DNA of 64,000 bases. It comes from Metridium senile. Lineage: Eukaryota; Cnidaria; Anthozoa; Actiniaria; Metridiidae. Below are positions 52,942 to 61,493 of the stretch, piece after piece. The stretch's first letter is position 1, and the number at the start of each line of letters is the position of its first letter. Both the position numbers and the translations under genes were made by a program. The stretch is from contig OX459103.1 in the NCBI GenBank assembly GCA_949775045.1, positions 13,190,605 to 13,254,604 of the forward strand. The letters are read 5' to 3'. A model generated the notes under the pieces. It was not told where the DNA came from, searched no databases, and saw only the letters and a list, made by a program, of their open reading frames with translations.

Positions 52942-53416
52942 ATCCTAAGTCGCCTTAACCTCGTCATGCAATGATGAAACTCGCGACCGGAAAAAATAAA
53001 ACTATTTTGTTTCAATAATTCACCTCTCTGGTCACCGAAACAGTAAACTTATCATATAAGGTTGTTTTATTTTATCAATAGCTATTTGTTTCCCATCAAA
53101 TTGAATCATTTTTGCCGACATTAATTTGCACAAAAGCTAGTTTTACATTTTTTGGGTTTTCATTGTCTTTGATTTCGGACTTTTCCTCAATATCAAGAAA
53201 AAAATTTAAACATTTTTCCGTGAATCATGATCAATAACTGTAGACAGTGGTACAATTTCCTACTCTCCCCGTATAGTCGGGAATATTTGAACTGACTCCA
53301 TGGTAAGTGCTGTCCAATCACGGGGAGTTTTGCTAAATTATGCGCGGTTACATAGCCAAAGGTCACTTCGGTGTCCAACAAGAAATATGAAAGCCTCGAC
53401 GGGTGAAAACATTGAG

Positions 53417-53660
53417 TTAGATAAAGTAAAAACTTGACAATTTCGTACGGCTAGATTTGAAATCCGTTATAAGACTGCCCAATTCTGGATAAACAGTTCT
53501 TAGAGGCATGCCGCTGAGGGGATTTTGGGGGCAAACGATGGATTTGGCATATTTTTCGGCCATATTATCAAAGATGAGTGGTGTGGAAGTCCAGTAATCA
53601 GCCTTGCTGAAATTTATTTCCGGAACAAGCTCCAACAGACTACGCTCCCAGGGTTTGGTT
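53417..53660 (-). CDS. Possible coding fragment, unknown
   Basis: Minus-strand frame open from about 53660 to a TAA at 53417. It has no ATG at its start; methionines occur only inside. The translation (KPWERSLLELVPEINFSK, then YWTSTPLIFDNMAEKYAK) has protein-like composition, but I recognise no family. It could be an exon of a lost gene or a piece of transposon. It abuts a T-rich tract at its 5' side that marks the 3' tail of the neighbouring LINE. Confidence 0.2.
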
Positions 53661-53722
53661 TTTTTTTCAATGATTTTATTAATGATTCATAATATATAAA
53701 TTTTTTTTTTCACTATTATTTA

Positions 53723-54015
53723 CAACTACATATTAACAATAATATTTTCTAATTCATGTTATTTAAATAAGTGGTTATGTATCATTACTTCAGAATAATT
53801 TGTTATATATATTATTATTTCAGAACAAGTATACTTACTGTTTGATAGTTTTATACAATCAAAGCATTAACTACATATTCACAATGATATTTTCTAATTA
53901 ATGTTATTTAAATAAATGGTTATGTATAATTACTTCAGAATATAAATTGTTATATATATATAGTATTATTTCAGAAAAATATACTTACTGTTTGATAGTT
54001 TTATGCAATCAAAGC
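53723..54015. repeat. Tandem duplication of the LINE 3' UTR, about 147 bp, two copies
   Basis: Each copy contains ATTTTCTAATT, ATGTTATTTAAATAA, GGTTATGTAT, TTACTTCAGAAT and ACTTACTGTTTGATAG in the same order, and ends in CAATCAAAGCATTAACTA. The second copy overlaps the end of the LINE coding frame, so the duplicated unit includes the last codons and the stop. Copies differ by scattered substitutions and TA-run length. Confidence 0.82.
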
Positions 54016-55137
54016 ATTAACTATATTTTTCCATTTTTCGACATTTTTAATTTTATTTCTTGACTTTGCTATAAGATTTTCGATTTTCTCAAAGTTTCTT
54101 AATGTGTTTTTAAATGAAAATAAAGGTGTAATTCCTTTTCCTCTAGATTTATATAGTACTAGTTTATACAACAAAAGAATCATATTAATTTCTATGTCAT
54201 TCACTCCAAGTACAATATCGATTTTTGTTATATTTGGTAGTTTTACCCTATGATTCTTGAGCCAGTCTTGAATTTCAAAATAAAAGTTTTTTGAGTTCAC
54301 ACATTCTACAAATAAATGTTCAACCGTTTCGAGGTGGTACAAACAATAGGAACAAGAAGGTGAGTCAGTTATTCGAAATCGATAAAAGTCACGATTGAGA
54401 TATAAAATATTATTCACAATTTTAAATTGGAAATATCTCAGGTAGGAGTCTATTGTTGTTTTATATATTCTTTCATAAACTTCTCGCCAGATAATTTCAT
54501 GACTAAATTGTTTACACAAATTCGCTTGTGCTGTTGGTGGCTTAAAGACTTCATCAATTAGATGAGAGTATATATCATTAGTTTTAATTTTCTCTAAAGC
54601 GATTGTTTTATTTCTCAGTTGTAGGGTGTTACTAACAACGTTTTGTTTCATGTGTTTTTCTTCCTTTAAACTATGTATCCAGTCCTTTGGAATCGAATGA
54701 ACCAATTGAAACCATTTAAATTTTTCCTCGTCTTGTAAACCCAATGATTGGGCATGCTCCCATGTGATGTTGCCATCACAATCACGTAAGTCTATAATAT
54801 AATTTATCTGTTTCATCGCAAAAACTTTGAAATAAATTGAGTTGCTATTTATTTTGATATACTTATTATTCCATAAGTATTGTTCCGAAATAAAAGATAA
54901 GTCATTAGTTAAAACCTCATAGGTTATGTCACCCCAAGAGGTTAAGATATTTCTATAGAACTGAGGAATATCTGACGGAATTCGTTCAACATCGAAATTA
55001 CGGTTGATGTGTTCAAAACCTCCAATTTGTCTAAGATATGAACAAGGTATACTGTTCCAAATTTTTTTGTCTGATGTCAGTAATTTTATGGCCCTTTTTA
55101 TTCTATTTGCCTTAATGTATGTTTTGAAATGAGGCAT
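54001..55137 (-). pseudogene. LINE ORF2 C-terminal region with CCHC zinc knuckle
   Basis: An uninterrupted 378-codon frame, unusually intact for a truncated LINE. It starts at the MPHF of the GGLKMPHF block, continues with the long helical post-RT region, and carries at residues 262-279 the zinc-knuckle-like motif C-x2-C-x8-H-x4-C (SCSYCLYHLETVEHLFVEC). This motif is typical of Tx1/L1 ORF2 C-termini. It follows FKIVNNILYLNRDFYRF, a conserved lead-in for the clade. The intact frame suggests a young insertion. On its own it has no catalytic activity; the methionine is an internal residue of the original ORF, not a real start. Confidence 0.82.
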
Positions 55138-55176
55138 TTTTAGACCACCACAAGTATAATCTCCAATTAAATCTCC

Positions 55177-55240
55177 AATTCCCAGGGGTATTTATTCTCG
55201 AAGCGAGAAACGAACGACAGAAGATTACCCCCTGGGTTCC
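55177..55240. repeat. Small hairpin, MITE-like remnant
   Basis: CCCAGGGGTA near 55181 is inverted relative to TACCCCCTGGG near 55226, and an inner hairpin TTCTCGAAGCGAGAA lies between. It sits exactly at the 5' break of the Tx1-like LINE. It shares CCCTGGGTTCC with the feature at 55518-55587, so both may be pieces of one repeat family. No target duplication is evident. Confidence 0.45.
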
Positions 55241-55517
55241 CGAGGATGGATTAAGGTAAGATGTATTTGATTTCTAACTGAAAAATTAATAATTAAAAAA
55301 CAATAAAAACAACTTGTATTCGGACGAGATCTGTTGGTTGACATACAGGGGAATATAGGGGAAGCTCAGCACTTTTGAATCAATACTTGCTAAACAAGAA
55401 GATTATGTTTGGAATAGATCTCCTAACCTCCGTATGCAAATTGCTCATTTCAGACCACGTGTAAGAATTGTTCTAGAATCAGATTCTACAGTTTGCGTTT
55501 TGATTAAATAGTTTATA
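55241..55517. other. Intergenic, 3' of the GPCR gene
   Basis: AT-rich sequence with no recognised feature. Some of it may be remnant of the CCCTGGGTTCC repeat family that borders it on both sides. Confidence 0.4.
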
Positions 55518-55587
55518 TACCCTGGGTTCCATAGGCGCGAGAGCAGGTTGGAGGCGAAATCCCTCTTCAGCCTCTGTAACCCAGGTA
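55518..55587. repeat. 70-bp MITE-like fragment
   Basis: Ends are inverted with one mismatch or gap: TACCCTGGGTT at 55518 and AACCCAGGTA ending at 55587. The inside (GGCGCGAGAGCAGGTTGGAGG) is GC-richer than the flanks. It lies 35 bp downstream of the GPCR stop codon, so it may fall in the 3' UTR of that gene. Confidence 0.5.
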
Positions 55588-55622
55588 GTTTCTCTCACGG
55601 CCATAAATAGGAATATCCGATA

Positions 55623-56606
55623 TTAAGGATAAGTATTACGTGTATGATTGATAACCGATGGCCTTGGGTGAATTACATCAGTGGTTTCTTCTGGAACAAC
55701 CTCGTTACAACAAAAGTGTTTCCCACAAATAATTTTTGAGATAAGTGAGTACAAGATGTGTAGCATTGCCTTTTGAAAGGGCTTGATAAAACCTGCATAA
55801 ACTATAGGCATGAGAGCATGTGATGTGTACAAGAACGTATAGGATATAATGTACGAGATCTTGTCTTGGTGACCAGTGATGGAGTAAATTAATCGTACCA
55901 CAATCCATGGCAGACAGGTTATTGTAAAACACATAACGAGTAACGTTGCTACTCTGTTGATTCTCATTTCTCTATCTAGCGTTGCCCTACCAAGTGATTG
56001 AACCATTTGGTTATTGTGCGTTACAATACCTTGCTTTACAACGCAGCAAGAATAAAGCATTGCTACAAGAATGCTGACTATTACAACTACGCCAAAACCG
56101 TTCAAGATCTCTCCTGCAATGAAATGTGGCTGATCGTCTTGCAGCGTTAACCAATGTGTTGGGATTAAGATAACTAGTACGCTCGTTAAAACTGCAGCAC
56201 CAATAGAAACAGACCACAAGACCCTAGAGATAGACCCCATGCGAAGTTTAGTTATTCTTCGGCGAAAAGGCGATTTGATAGCGTCATGGCGATCTATACA
56301 CAGTAGTATGTGACACGAACAGACGGCAATACCAATAAATACAGTCAGTACGAAATGTATTTCACCAATAATTTCAATGTAATTGTGCTGGAAGTCTGTT
56401 ATAAATGTAACAAACATGAGTGGCATATTAACCACACATCCTAGTATATCCGCCACCGCAAGGTTGATTAATATAAAGTTAGTTGGCGTGTGCATGCTAG
56501 CCTTATTGTGCACTGCTGAACAAACCAGCACGTTTCCTATCATGCCGACAGCAAATGTCAAAATTTGAAAAATACAGGCAATAGTGCGAACAATGTTTGG
56601 ATACAT
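55623..56606 (-). CDS. Class A (rhodopsin-like) G-protein-coupled receptor, single exon
   Basis: 327 codons, ATG at 56606 to TAA at 55623, with seven hydrophobic segments at about residues 8-32, 43-67, 80-104, 128-149, 166-190, 217-241 and 250-275. Class A landmarks: GNVLV with Asn25 (TM1), LAVAD with Asp53 (TM2), Trp131 in TM4, and FTITCLP at 227-233 in TM6. It departs from the norm in several places. The DRY motif is DRH (105-107), the TM6 CWxP Trp is Cys231, NPxxY is MPIVY (266-270), and the TM3/ECL2 disulfide cysteines are not evident. The retinal lysine of opsins is absent (FLYTSHAL), so it is not a typical opsin. Cysteines at 294 and 299-300 could be palmitoylated. The N-terminus is only about 7 residues with no signal peptide. 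Ligand unknown; predicted plasma-membrane receptor. Intronless lineage-expanded receptors of this kind are common in cnidarians. Confidence 0.87.
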   Translation of the reverse strand: MYPNIVRTIACIFQILTFAVGMIGNVLVCSAVHNKASMHTPTNFILINLAVADILGCVVNMPLMFVTFITDFQHNYIEIIGEIHFVLTVFIGIAVCSCHILLCIDRHDAIKSPFRRRITKLRMGSISRVLWSVSIGAAVLTSVLVILIPTHWLTLQDDQPHFIAGEILNGFGVVVIVSILVAMLYSCCVVKQGIVTHNNQMVQSLGRATLDREMRINRVATLLVMCFTITCLPWIVVRLIYSITGHQDKISYIISYTFLYTSHALMPIVYAGFIKPFQKAMLHILYSLISKIICGKHFCCNEVVPEETTDVIHPRPSVINHTRNTYP

Positions 56607-56874
56607 TGCATTACTGATTGGATTTATCTTGAAACTCGCAATTCACCTCGAAGCGCCGGTCTTGTTGAACTGGACAAACTGGGTTTTGGTAGTTTAATGT
56701 AGTATTCCAACCGAACGTAGTTAGCGTTCCATCATGTATACAATGACCATTAAGAACATACCATACCCATAAACTATAGACTTGAGACGATCAGGTGACT
56801 CATGCACCAATTAACCTCAAACACTTTGCACAGCTGAAAAAGACAACATTTACAGAATTAGGTTGATCGGTAGA
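56607..56874. other. 5' flank of the GPCR gene
   Basis: Between the receptor ATG and the TTAA element. It should hold the receptor 5' UTR or promoter if the gene is transcribed from here, but I see no clear TATA box or other element that I can defend. Confidence 0.4.
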
Positions 56875-57295
56875 TTAAGAGGCACTGACTGAGAAAGTGT
56901 GCCAGGTCATGGAAATGAGGTTCAACGGATTTTCTTGAAACTTGGTGTGAAAGTTGGTCTTGATGAGATATGATGATCACCAATTGCGTTTTGTTTTCTG
57001 TGCTTTCGTTCAAAAGTTACAGGGGGGACCCCTTTCAGTGTCCAAAACCACCAAAACTCACCTATTCATTATGGTACTTTCAAGAGCTCGTTAATCTGAA
57101 CACAAGATAGCTGTGGGATTCTAAATGGATTTTATTGTTAGCACTACTAACACTCTTTCAAATCATATGCAAGACCATGGTATTGAGGGTTTTGGCTGAG
57201 AGGGAGCTGTCACTAGATTTGGCTAAAATTATCATAAAAATTTAACATGAAAAAAAGTCATATTTCTTACCTGCCTCGCTATTCAGAAAAGCTTT

Positions 57296-58218
57296 TCATT
57301 ACCAGAAATCGAAGACATGTGACGTCACCGCATGCTAAAGTTAGATTTGTGGCATTTAAAAATGGCCGCTCAGAATTACTGATAAATGTATGGGCTCAGA
57401 AAGAAAATGTCTAATATATTTGCTAAATATCATTGCACTATCGGTGCCGCCCCCTAACTTTTAACTCGAGTATAGGTTCTATTCATTTATGTAAGTTACG
57501 TTTGATTTAATTTTCTCAATATGCAGCACAAAGGAATAACATTATTGAGAAATAATTGCTTTACTTTAGTCTGTATTTCAGCGAAAAATGTGTAATTTAC
57601 CTTGTGTTTAGCATCGCCTGCCATCAATAGTTTACATGAATCAATCCTTGCCGCCCCCTTAAAATGCTCCTGAGATTACGGGCTTTTCAATGCTGTTTTA
57701 GAAGTATTTCCAAGTAATATACCAATGACGCAGATTAACAGTAGAAAGTGATGATTTTTTAGTTTTAAAAATTTCCATTTTACACCAAAGTATAATAAAA
57801 AATGACCGATAAATCCTGCAAAGAAGCTTGTTTCGATCGTCGAGTCGATTGCAATGTTTACAGCTTAGTAGCCTGGTACCGGTGATTTTACGTGTTATAC
57901 CGCTGTTTAAAGAATCCGAAGGCTTCTTAAGCGGGAAATTCAAAATTCAAAGTTCATAGAATGGGCTTCCTGTGTCCTTTTGAAATTTTCTAAGTGACCT
58001 AGTTCGTTCGAATTATTCTATGCTGAGCGTAAGCGGGCGCTTCAATTTAAAATATATCAACTGCACCAGAAGCGCTTGGTACTTCTAAACAAACTTATAG
58101 TAGTTTGGTTTTGATAAATTGATTTATTACGATAGAAATTCGAGGATAATTCTGGACTGCCAGTAGACCGCTGGTCATAATATCGCGGACGTAAAAATTC
58201 CTCGATTTCTGGTAATGA
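57296..58218. repeat. Inner inverted-repeat pair inside the long-arm TTAA element
   Basis: TCATTACCAGAAATCGA at 57296-57312 is the exact reverse complement of 58202-58218, and about two more bases match inward with one difference. The enclosed 923 bp may be a nested element. TA lies next to CCAG on one side and CTGG on the other, which would fit a TA-type insertion. The interval contains GCCGCCCCCT twice (near 57448 and 57650). Confidence 0.5.
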
Positions 58219-58527
58219 CCACCAGAAGATACCTTGTTATTAGTACATTGAAAATCAATCGAGAAAAAATTGTTTCATTTAGATTTTTGTAAGATGTAAG
58301 AGCAGTTTTTGGGGCATAGTTTTATAAAAAAGTGAAAATTTTAGCAACCCATTTTTGTACTATCAATGAATACAGACCCTTATATTTTTGTCAATATTGT
58401 TTTGCTTATTATGATGAAATTAATGTACAGAAGTTGATATTTGGAAAGAAATATTGATAAATATCGTCATTTACCACAAAATAATGATGTTACTGCGCAA
58501 ATAATATTGAAAATCACACGGTTTTAT

Positions 58528-58558
<31 letters not shown>
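58528..58558. repeat. (ACA)n microsatellite
   Basis: About ten uninterrupted ACA triplets inside the interior of the long-arm TTAA element. They create a Thr run in one plus-strand frame that has no ATG start and is not considered a gene. Confidence 0.9.
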
Positions 58559-59310
58559 AATATGTCAACAATGCGGTTATCAATGCTAAAGTACTTCAAG
58601 ACAATGGACGTATGGTAGCTAGGGAATATTTTTAAAATTCAAGTTGCATTATTTGTCGTAAAGGTTTAATTAACGGCCTTTTAATACATTGACATTCAAA
58701 ACTATACAAAAATATAGTAACTGTTGGAGGTCAACAAACTACTTATCTGAAGAATATTATTTCAAGATATACAGCTACAGCTAAGCAGTACTCTTCTATG
58801 TGAGTATTAATCCAATATTTTCAGCATAATTGCTGTTTTCCAACAGTTTTGGGTCAGTTTTGGCCTTGATCCTGATGAAAATAAACATTGTCCGCCATTT
58901 TGAATATGAAATATTCAAGAAATATGACTTTTTTTCATGTTAAATTTTTATGATAATTTTAGCCAAATCTAGTTACAGCCCCCTCTCAGCCAAAACCCTC
59001 AATACCATGGTCTTGCATATGATTTGAAAGAGTGTTAGTAGTGCTAACAATAAAAGCCATTTAGAATCCCACAGCTATCTTGTGTTCAGATTAACGAGCT
59101 ATTAAGAGTACCATAATGAGTAGGTGATTTTTGGTGTTTTTGGGCACTGAAAGGGGTCCCCCCTGTAACTTTTGAACGAAAGTACAGAAAACAAAACCCG
59201 ATTGTTGATCATCATATCTTATCAAGACCAACTTCCACACCAAGTTTCAAGAAAATCTGTTGACCCCCATTTCCATGACCTGGCACACTTTCTCAGTCAG
59301 TGCCTCTTAA

Positions 59311-59597
59311 GGCTCCGATTACAGGCATGCACTAATAGATATGGGTACACTGCCCTTTACGGATAAAAGTCCCAACCCCTACCTCCTATCAATATGCAAC
59401 TTAGTGATGGGTATCAATACTGGAGAACAAGCTTAACTAGTTAATTATTTATGGAAACTAGCGAGTAAAATAGTATAGGCTACTTCGGTGTATCATCTCA
59501 ACGAAACGTTAATATATAATGACATTAATTGTAACAGCGTAAATAAGGTAGACTTTACTGAAGTTTCGAGCTTTAGCCCTTCGTCGGAGAAAACGAG
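59311..59597. other. Intergenic spacer between transposons
   Basis: No coding signal. It contains GAAGTTTCGAGCTTTAGCCC and TTCGTCGGAG, phrases that look like repeat-derived sequence, but no element boundaries can be defined. Confidence 0.4.
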
Positions 59598-59735
59598 TTA
59601 GGAGCTGTTTATATGGAGGCGAGTTCTCCATGCTAGCCGGGATAACTCTTTTGTTTTATATTCCCCGGGGGACACAAAACAATAGAGTTATCCCGGCTAG
59701 CAGGGACAACTCGCTTTCATATAAACAGCCCCTTA
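59598..59735. mobile_element. Tourist/PIF-Harbinger-like hairpin MITE, 132 bp plus TTA duplications
   Basis: Arms of about 57-60 bp fold over a short loop containing CCCCGGGG: GGAGCTGTTTATATGG from 59601 pairs with the sequence ending CATATAAACAGCCCC at 59732. The matching inner block GCTAGCCGGGATAACTCT is perfect. TTA flanks both ends (59598-59600 and 59733-59735), matching the TWA target duplication of PIF/Harbinger elements, as do termini beginning GG. No coding capacity. Confidence 0.78.
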
Positions 59736-59744
59736 GATTAAGGT

Positions 59745-60443
59745 TACAGTAAACCTTTGCGGGGTCTCGCGGGGTGTCTCCGTAAAAAAAATCATTTGAG
59801 CGCTGGATTAGAAATTATATATAACAAAGAGTGATATATAATTTTAAAGCATTTTAACCACAAAATATGCCTGTGTAATTTGTACATGTATTTAAAAAAT
59901 AGTTATGTATAAAATGTTTTGATTTTTCAAACTCAAGATGACCGTATGTGTAGTTGAGTGTATTAATCTCAACAAATTTTAATTGTATTGTGAATCGAAC
60001 TTTTCTGCTTAATGTCAATTAGTACACACGTGTCTTTAAAACTATGTGAGGTTTTGTTGAATAACAGCATAGTTTTTGATCTACAGCAAAAAGTTTCAAA
60101 TTTCACAAATAGTATCTTCATTTTAAATTATATCTAAACTAATTAAAATATTGACAAAGCCTGACACAGTTTTAGAGCTGACACATATGTACTGACTGAC
60201 ATTAAGGAGAAAAGTTGACAAGACAATTAAACTTTATGTAGATCAATTCGCTCAAACACAGACGGTGGTTTTGAGTTTAAAAAAATTAAACATTTTTATA
60301 CATAAATATTTCTTAAAAACAAATTACACAGACATATGTTATAGTTATTGTACTTGTAAAATGATCTATAATACTTTACAATAACATCTAATCCGGCGCT
60401 CTAATGATTTTTTTACGGAGACACCCCGTGAAGGTTTACTGTA
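59745..60443. mobile_element. Tc1/mariner-like long hairpin MITE with TA duplication
   Basis: TA at 59745-59746 and 60442-60443 flank termini CAGTAAACCTT and AAGGTTTACTG, the classic TA-CAGT end. The whole 695 bp is an imperfect inverted repeat. The left arm runs to about 60064 and the right arm starts at about 60125. Shared blocks include GTGTCTCCGTAAAAAAA, TGTGTAATTTGT and CTTAATGTCA. Arms are diverged more than those of the neighbouring Tourist-like MITE, suggesting an older insertion. The left copy has an extra TCTCGCGGGG. Non-coding. Confidence 0.78.
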
Positions 60444-61325
60444 ACTGATACTGAGTATAAATATGAATTCGAAGCGGGAAAAGTGATGAACCAATCAAAA
60501 AGCGATAAAAATGTAGGAGGAGTTAAAGAACAATGGATAAATTAATTGAAAGCGAGTCGTTCATTCATGCCGAATTCTACCTAAGGAATAAATTAGTCGC
60601 ATTTCTTTAGATTTACGGCTATTGTTAGTTTCAGTAATACGACATAAACCGAAAGCAGTCTTATGTCGTTCGTGCCTTTGCATGGGGCAGGAAATCCTGA
60701 GAACGAGGCTGGCTGCATAGTTGAACAATACTGATAATGCTGAGAAATCGATTACTTTAATGTTGAGAATATATTCAATTTCGAAAAACTGTTATATTAT
60801 TGGAGCAACTATCTGTTTTCGTCGATTGTGGAATTTGTTCCCATCGTGTTAAACCCAAAAATTTGCTTCTAAAATTAATAATTTCCCCGTACTAATGTGC
60901 TTGTGGTTAATTGTGAACCGAAATGACTTTGTTGTAACTATGATCTTACCCAAAATCACCCACTACTTTAGATTTCAATCTTTATATTCAAGCCAAAAAA
61001 TATATACATATAAATAGGTCGGCGTACCCACAACTGCCAATTTATAAAAATAACTAGACGCTCTATTGAGCGTGTAGTCTGGCTACAGTGCAACAAAAGA
61101 AAATGAACACATGCAGGGAGCGTACGAGCTCTTGGTTTAGCTGGACAGCAAAGTGGTGTCTTAAATTTGATAATGGTCGAACCACGTTGAGACTCTTTAA
61201 TATCATTAACTATCACTTGCCAAAGTTGACGTTTGAAGAAGTTACATTTTCGTAACATTGCAATACTCATCGGGCAGTTTTTCTTTTTTCTAACCCGTCA
61301 ATCGTCTGGCTTTTATCTTACCTAG
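60444..61325. other. Intergenic, no gene supported
   Basis: A 9-bp-stem inverted repeat (ACGACATAA and TTATGTCGT, 60648-60670 region) and the phrase CCTGAGAACGAGGCTGGCTGC near 60700, which looks repeat-derived, are the only structured parts. A 100-codon minus-strand ORF (60968-61270) has low-complexity composition and no recognisable domain. Confidence 0.45.
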
Positions 61326-61493
61326 ACGCATAAATGCGTGAACTGGGGCTTCATTTCGATTATGTAACTATTTTAAAGTTAAAAGCTTTAACTTTAAGTT
61401 TGCAAGAAGCTATAAGCTCTCGGCAACCGAGATCTGATCGCGGATCTGAACCTTGTACGAGCTTATAGTAGTCAATAAAATTAAACTATTGAC
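61326..61493. repeat. Cluster of short dyads
   Basis: Several inverted repeats are packed in 168 bp: ACGCAT-AA-ATGCGT (61326-61339); TTAAAGTTAAA with a 3-base loop (61373-61397); outer stem CTATAAGCTC and GAGCTTATAG (61410-61419 with 61459-61468) enclosing CTCGG-CAA-CCGAG (61419-61431); and GTCAATA with TATTGAC (61471-61493). Could be a decayed SINE or MITE, or a structured transcript. No tRNA signature (no GGTTCRANNCC box) is present. Confidence 0.5.

Larger units (their letters stand above)
52853..53698. other. Interval between foldback and Tx1-like LINE
   Basis: Holds the perfect palindrome at 52887-52941 and a minus-strand open frame at 53417-53660, both listed separately. The remainder is AT-rich with no recognised gene. 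A 62-codon minus-strand opening at 53193-53381 lacks an ATG and is not supported. Confidence 0.5.
53699..55178 (-). mobile_element. Tx1/L1-like LINE, 5'-truncated 3' portion
   Basis: On the minus strand, coding homology starts near 55178 with a frame leading into CGGLKMPHF, the L1/Tx1 block that follows the reverse transcriptase core, and runs to a stop at 54001. The 3' UTR is present as two tandem copies of about 147 bp (roughly 53723-53868 and 53869-54015), then a T-run at 53698-53710 that is the poly(A) tail on the element strand. Upstream of 55178 a stop codon and unrelated hairpin sequence mark the 5' truncation. The polymerase and endonuclease domains are missing, so it is a dead copy. 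Confidence 0.8.
56875..59310. mobile_element. TTAA-ended DNA transposon with 394-bp inverted arms
   Basis: The left arm 56875-57268 and the right arm 58917-59310 are inverted copies of equal length, beginning TTAAGAGGCACTGACTGAG and ending TTAA at 59307-59310. Matching blocks run throughout, for example GTGTGCCAGGTCATGG, AGATAGCTGTGGGATTCTAAATGG and ATACCATGG, with scattered substitutions. TTAA at both ends points to a piggyBac- or Kolobok-type target. The 1648-bp interior (57269-58916) has no transposase and only short ORFs. The longest (57698-57943, minus) opens at TTG, not ATG. The interior carries a second, inner pair of inverted repeats and an (ACA)n run. Probably a non-autonomous foldback-like element. 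Its left end lies 269 bp upstream of the GPCR start codon. Confidence 0.85.

Noticed and set aside
52525..52974. 149-codon plus-strand ORF
   Set aside because: Mirror image of the ORF in the left foldback arm, extended through the 55-bp palindrome; no evidence of a real protein.
55623..56606. Opsin assignment for the GPCR
   Set aside because: The TM7 lysine needed for retinal attachment is not present in FLYTSHALMPIVY, and the DRY and NPxxY motifs are altered.
60968..61270. 100-codon minus-strand ORF
   Set aside because: Composition is irregular and no domain is visible. I could not separate it from chance.
61410..61468. tRNA-like cloverleaf
   Set aside because: It has an outer stem and inner hairpins but no B-box (GGTTCRANNCC), no A-box and no plausible anticodon arm.
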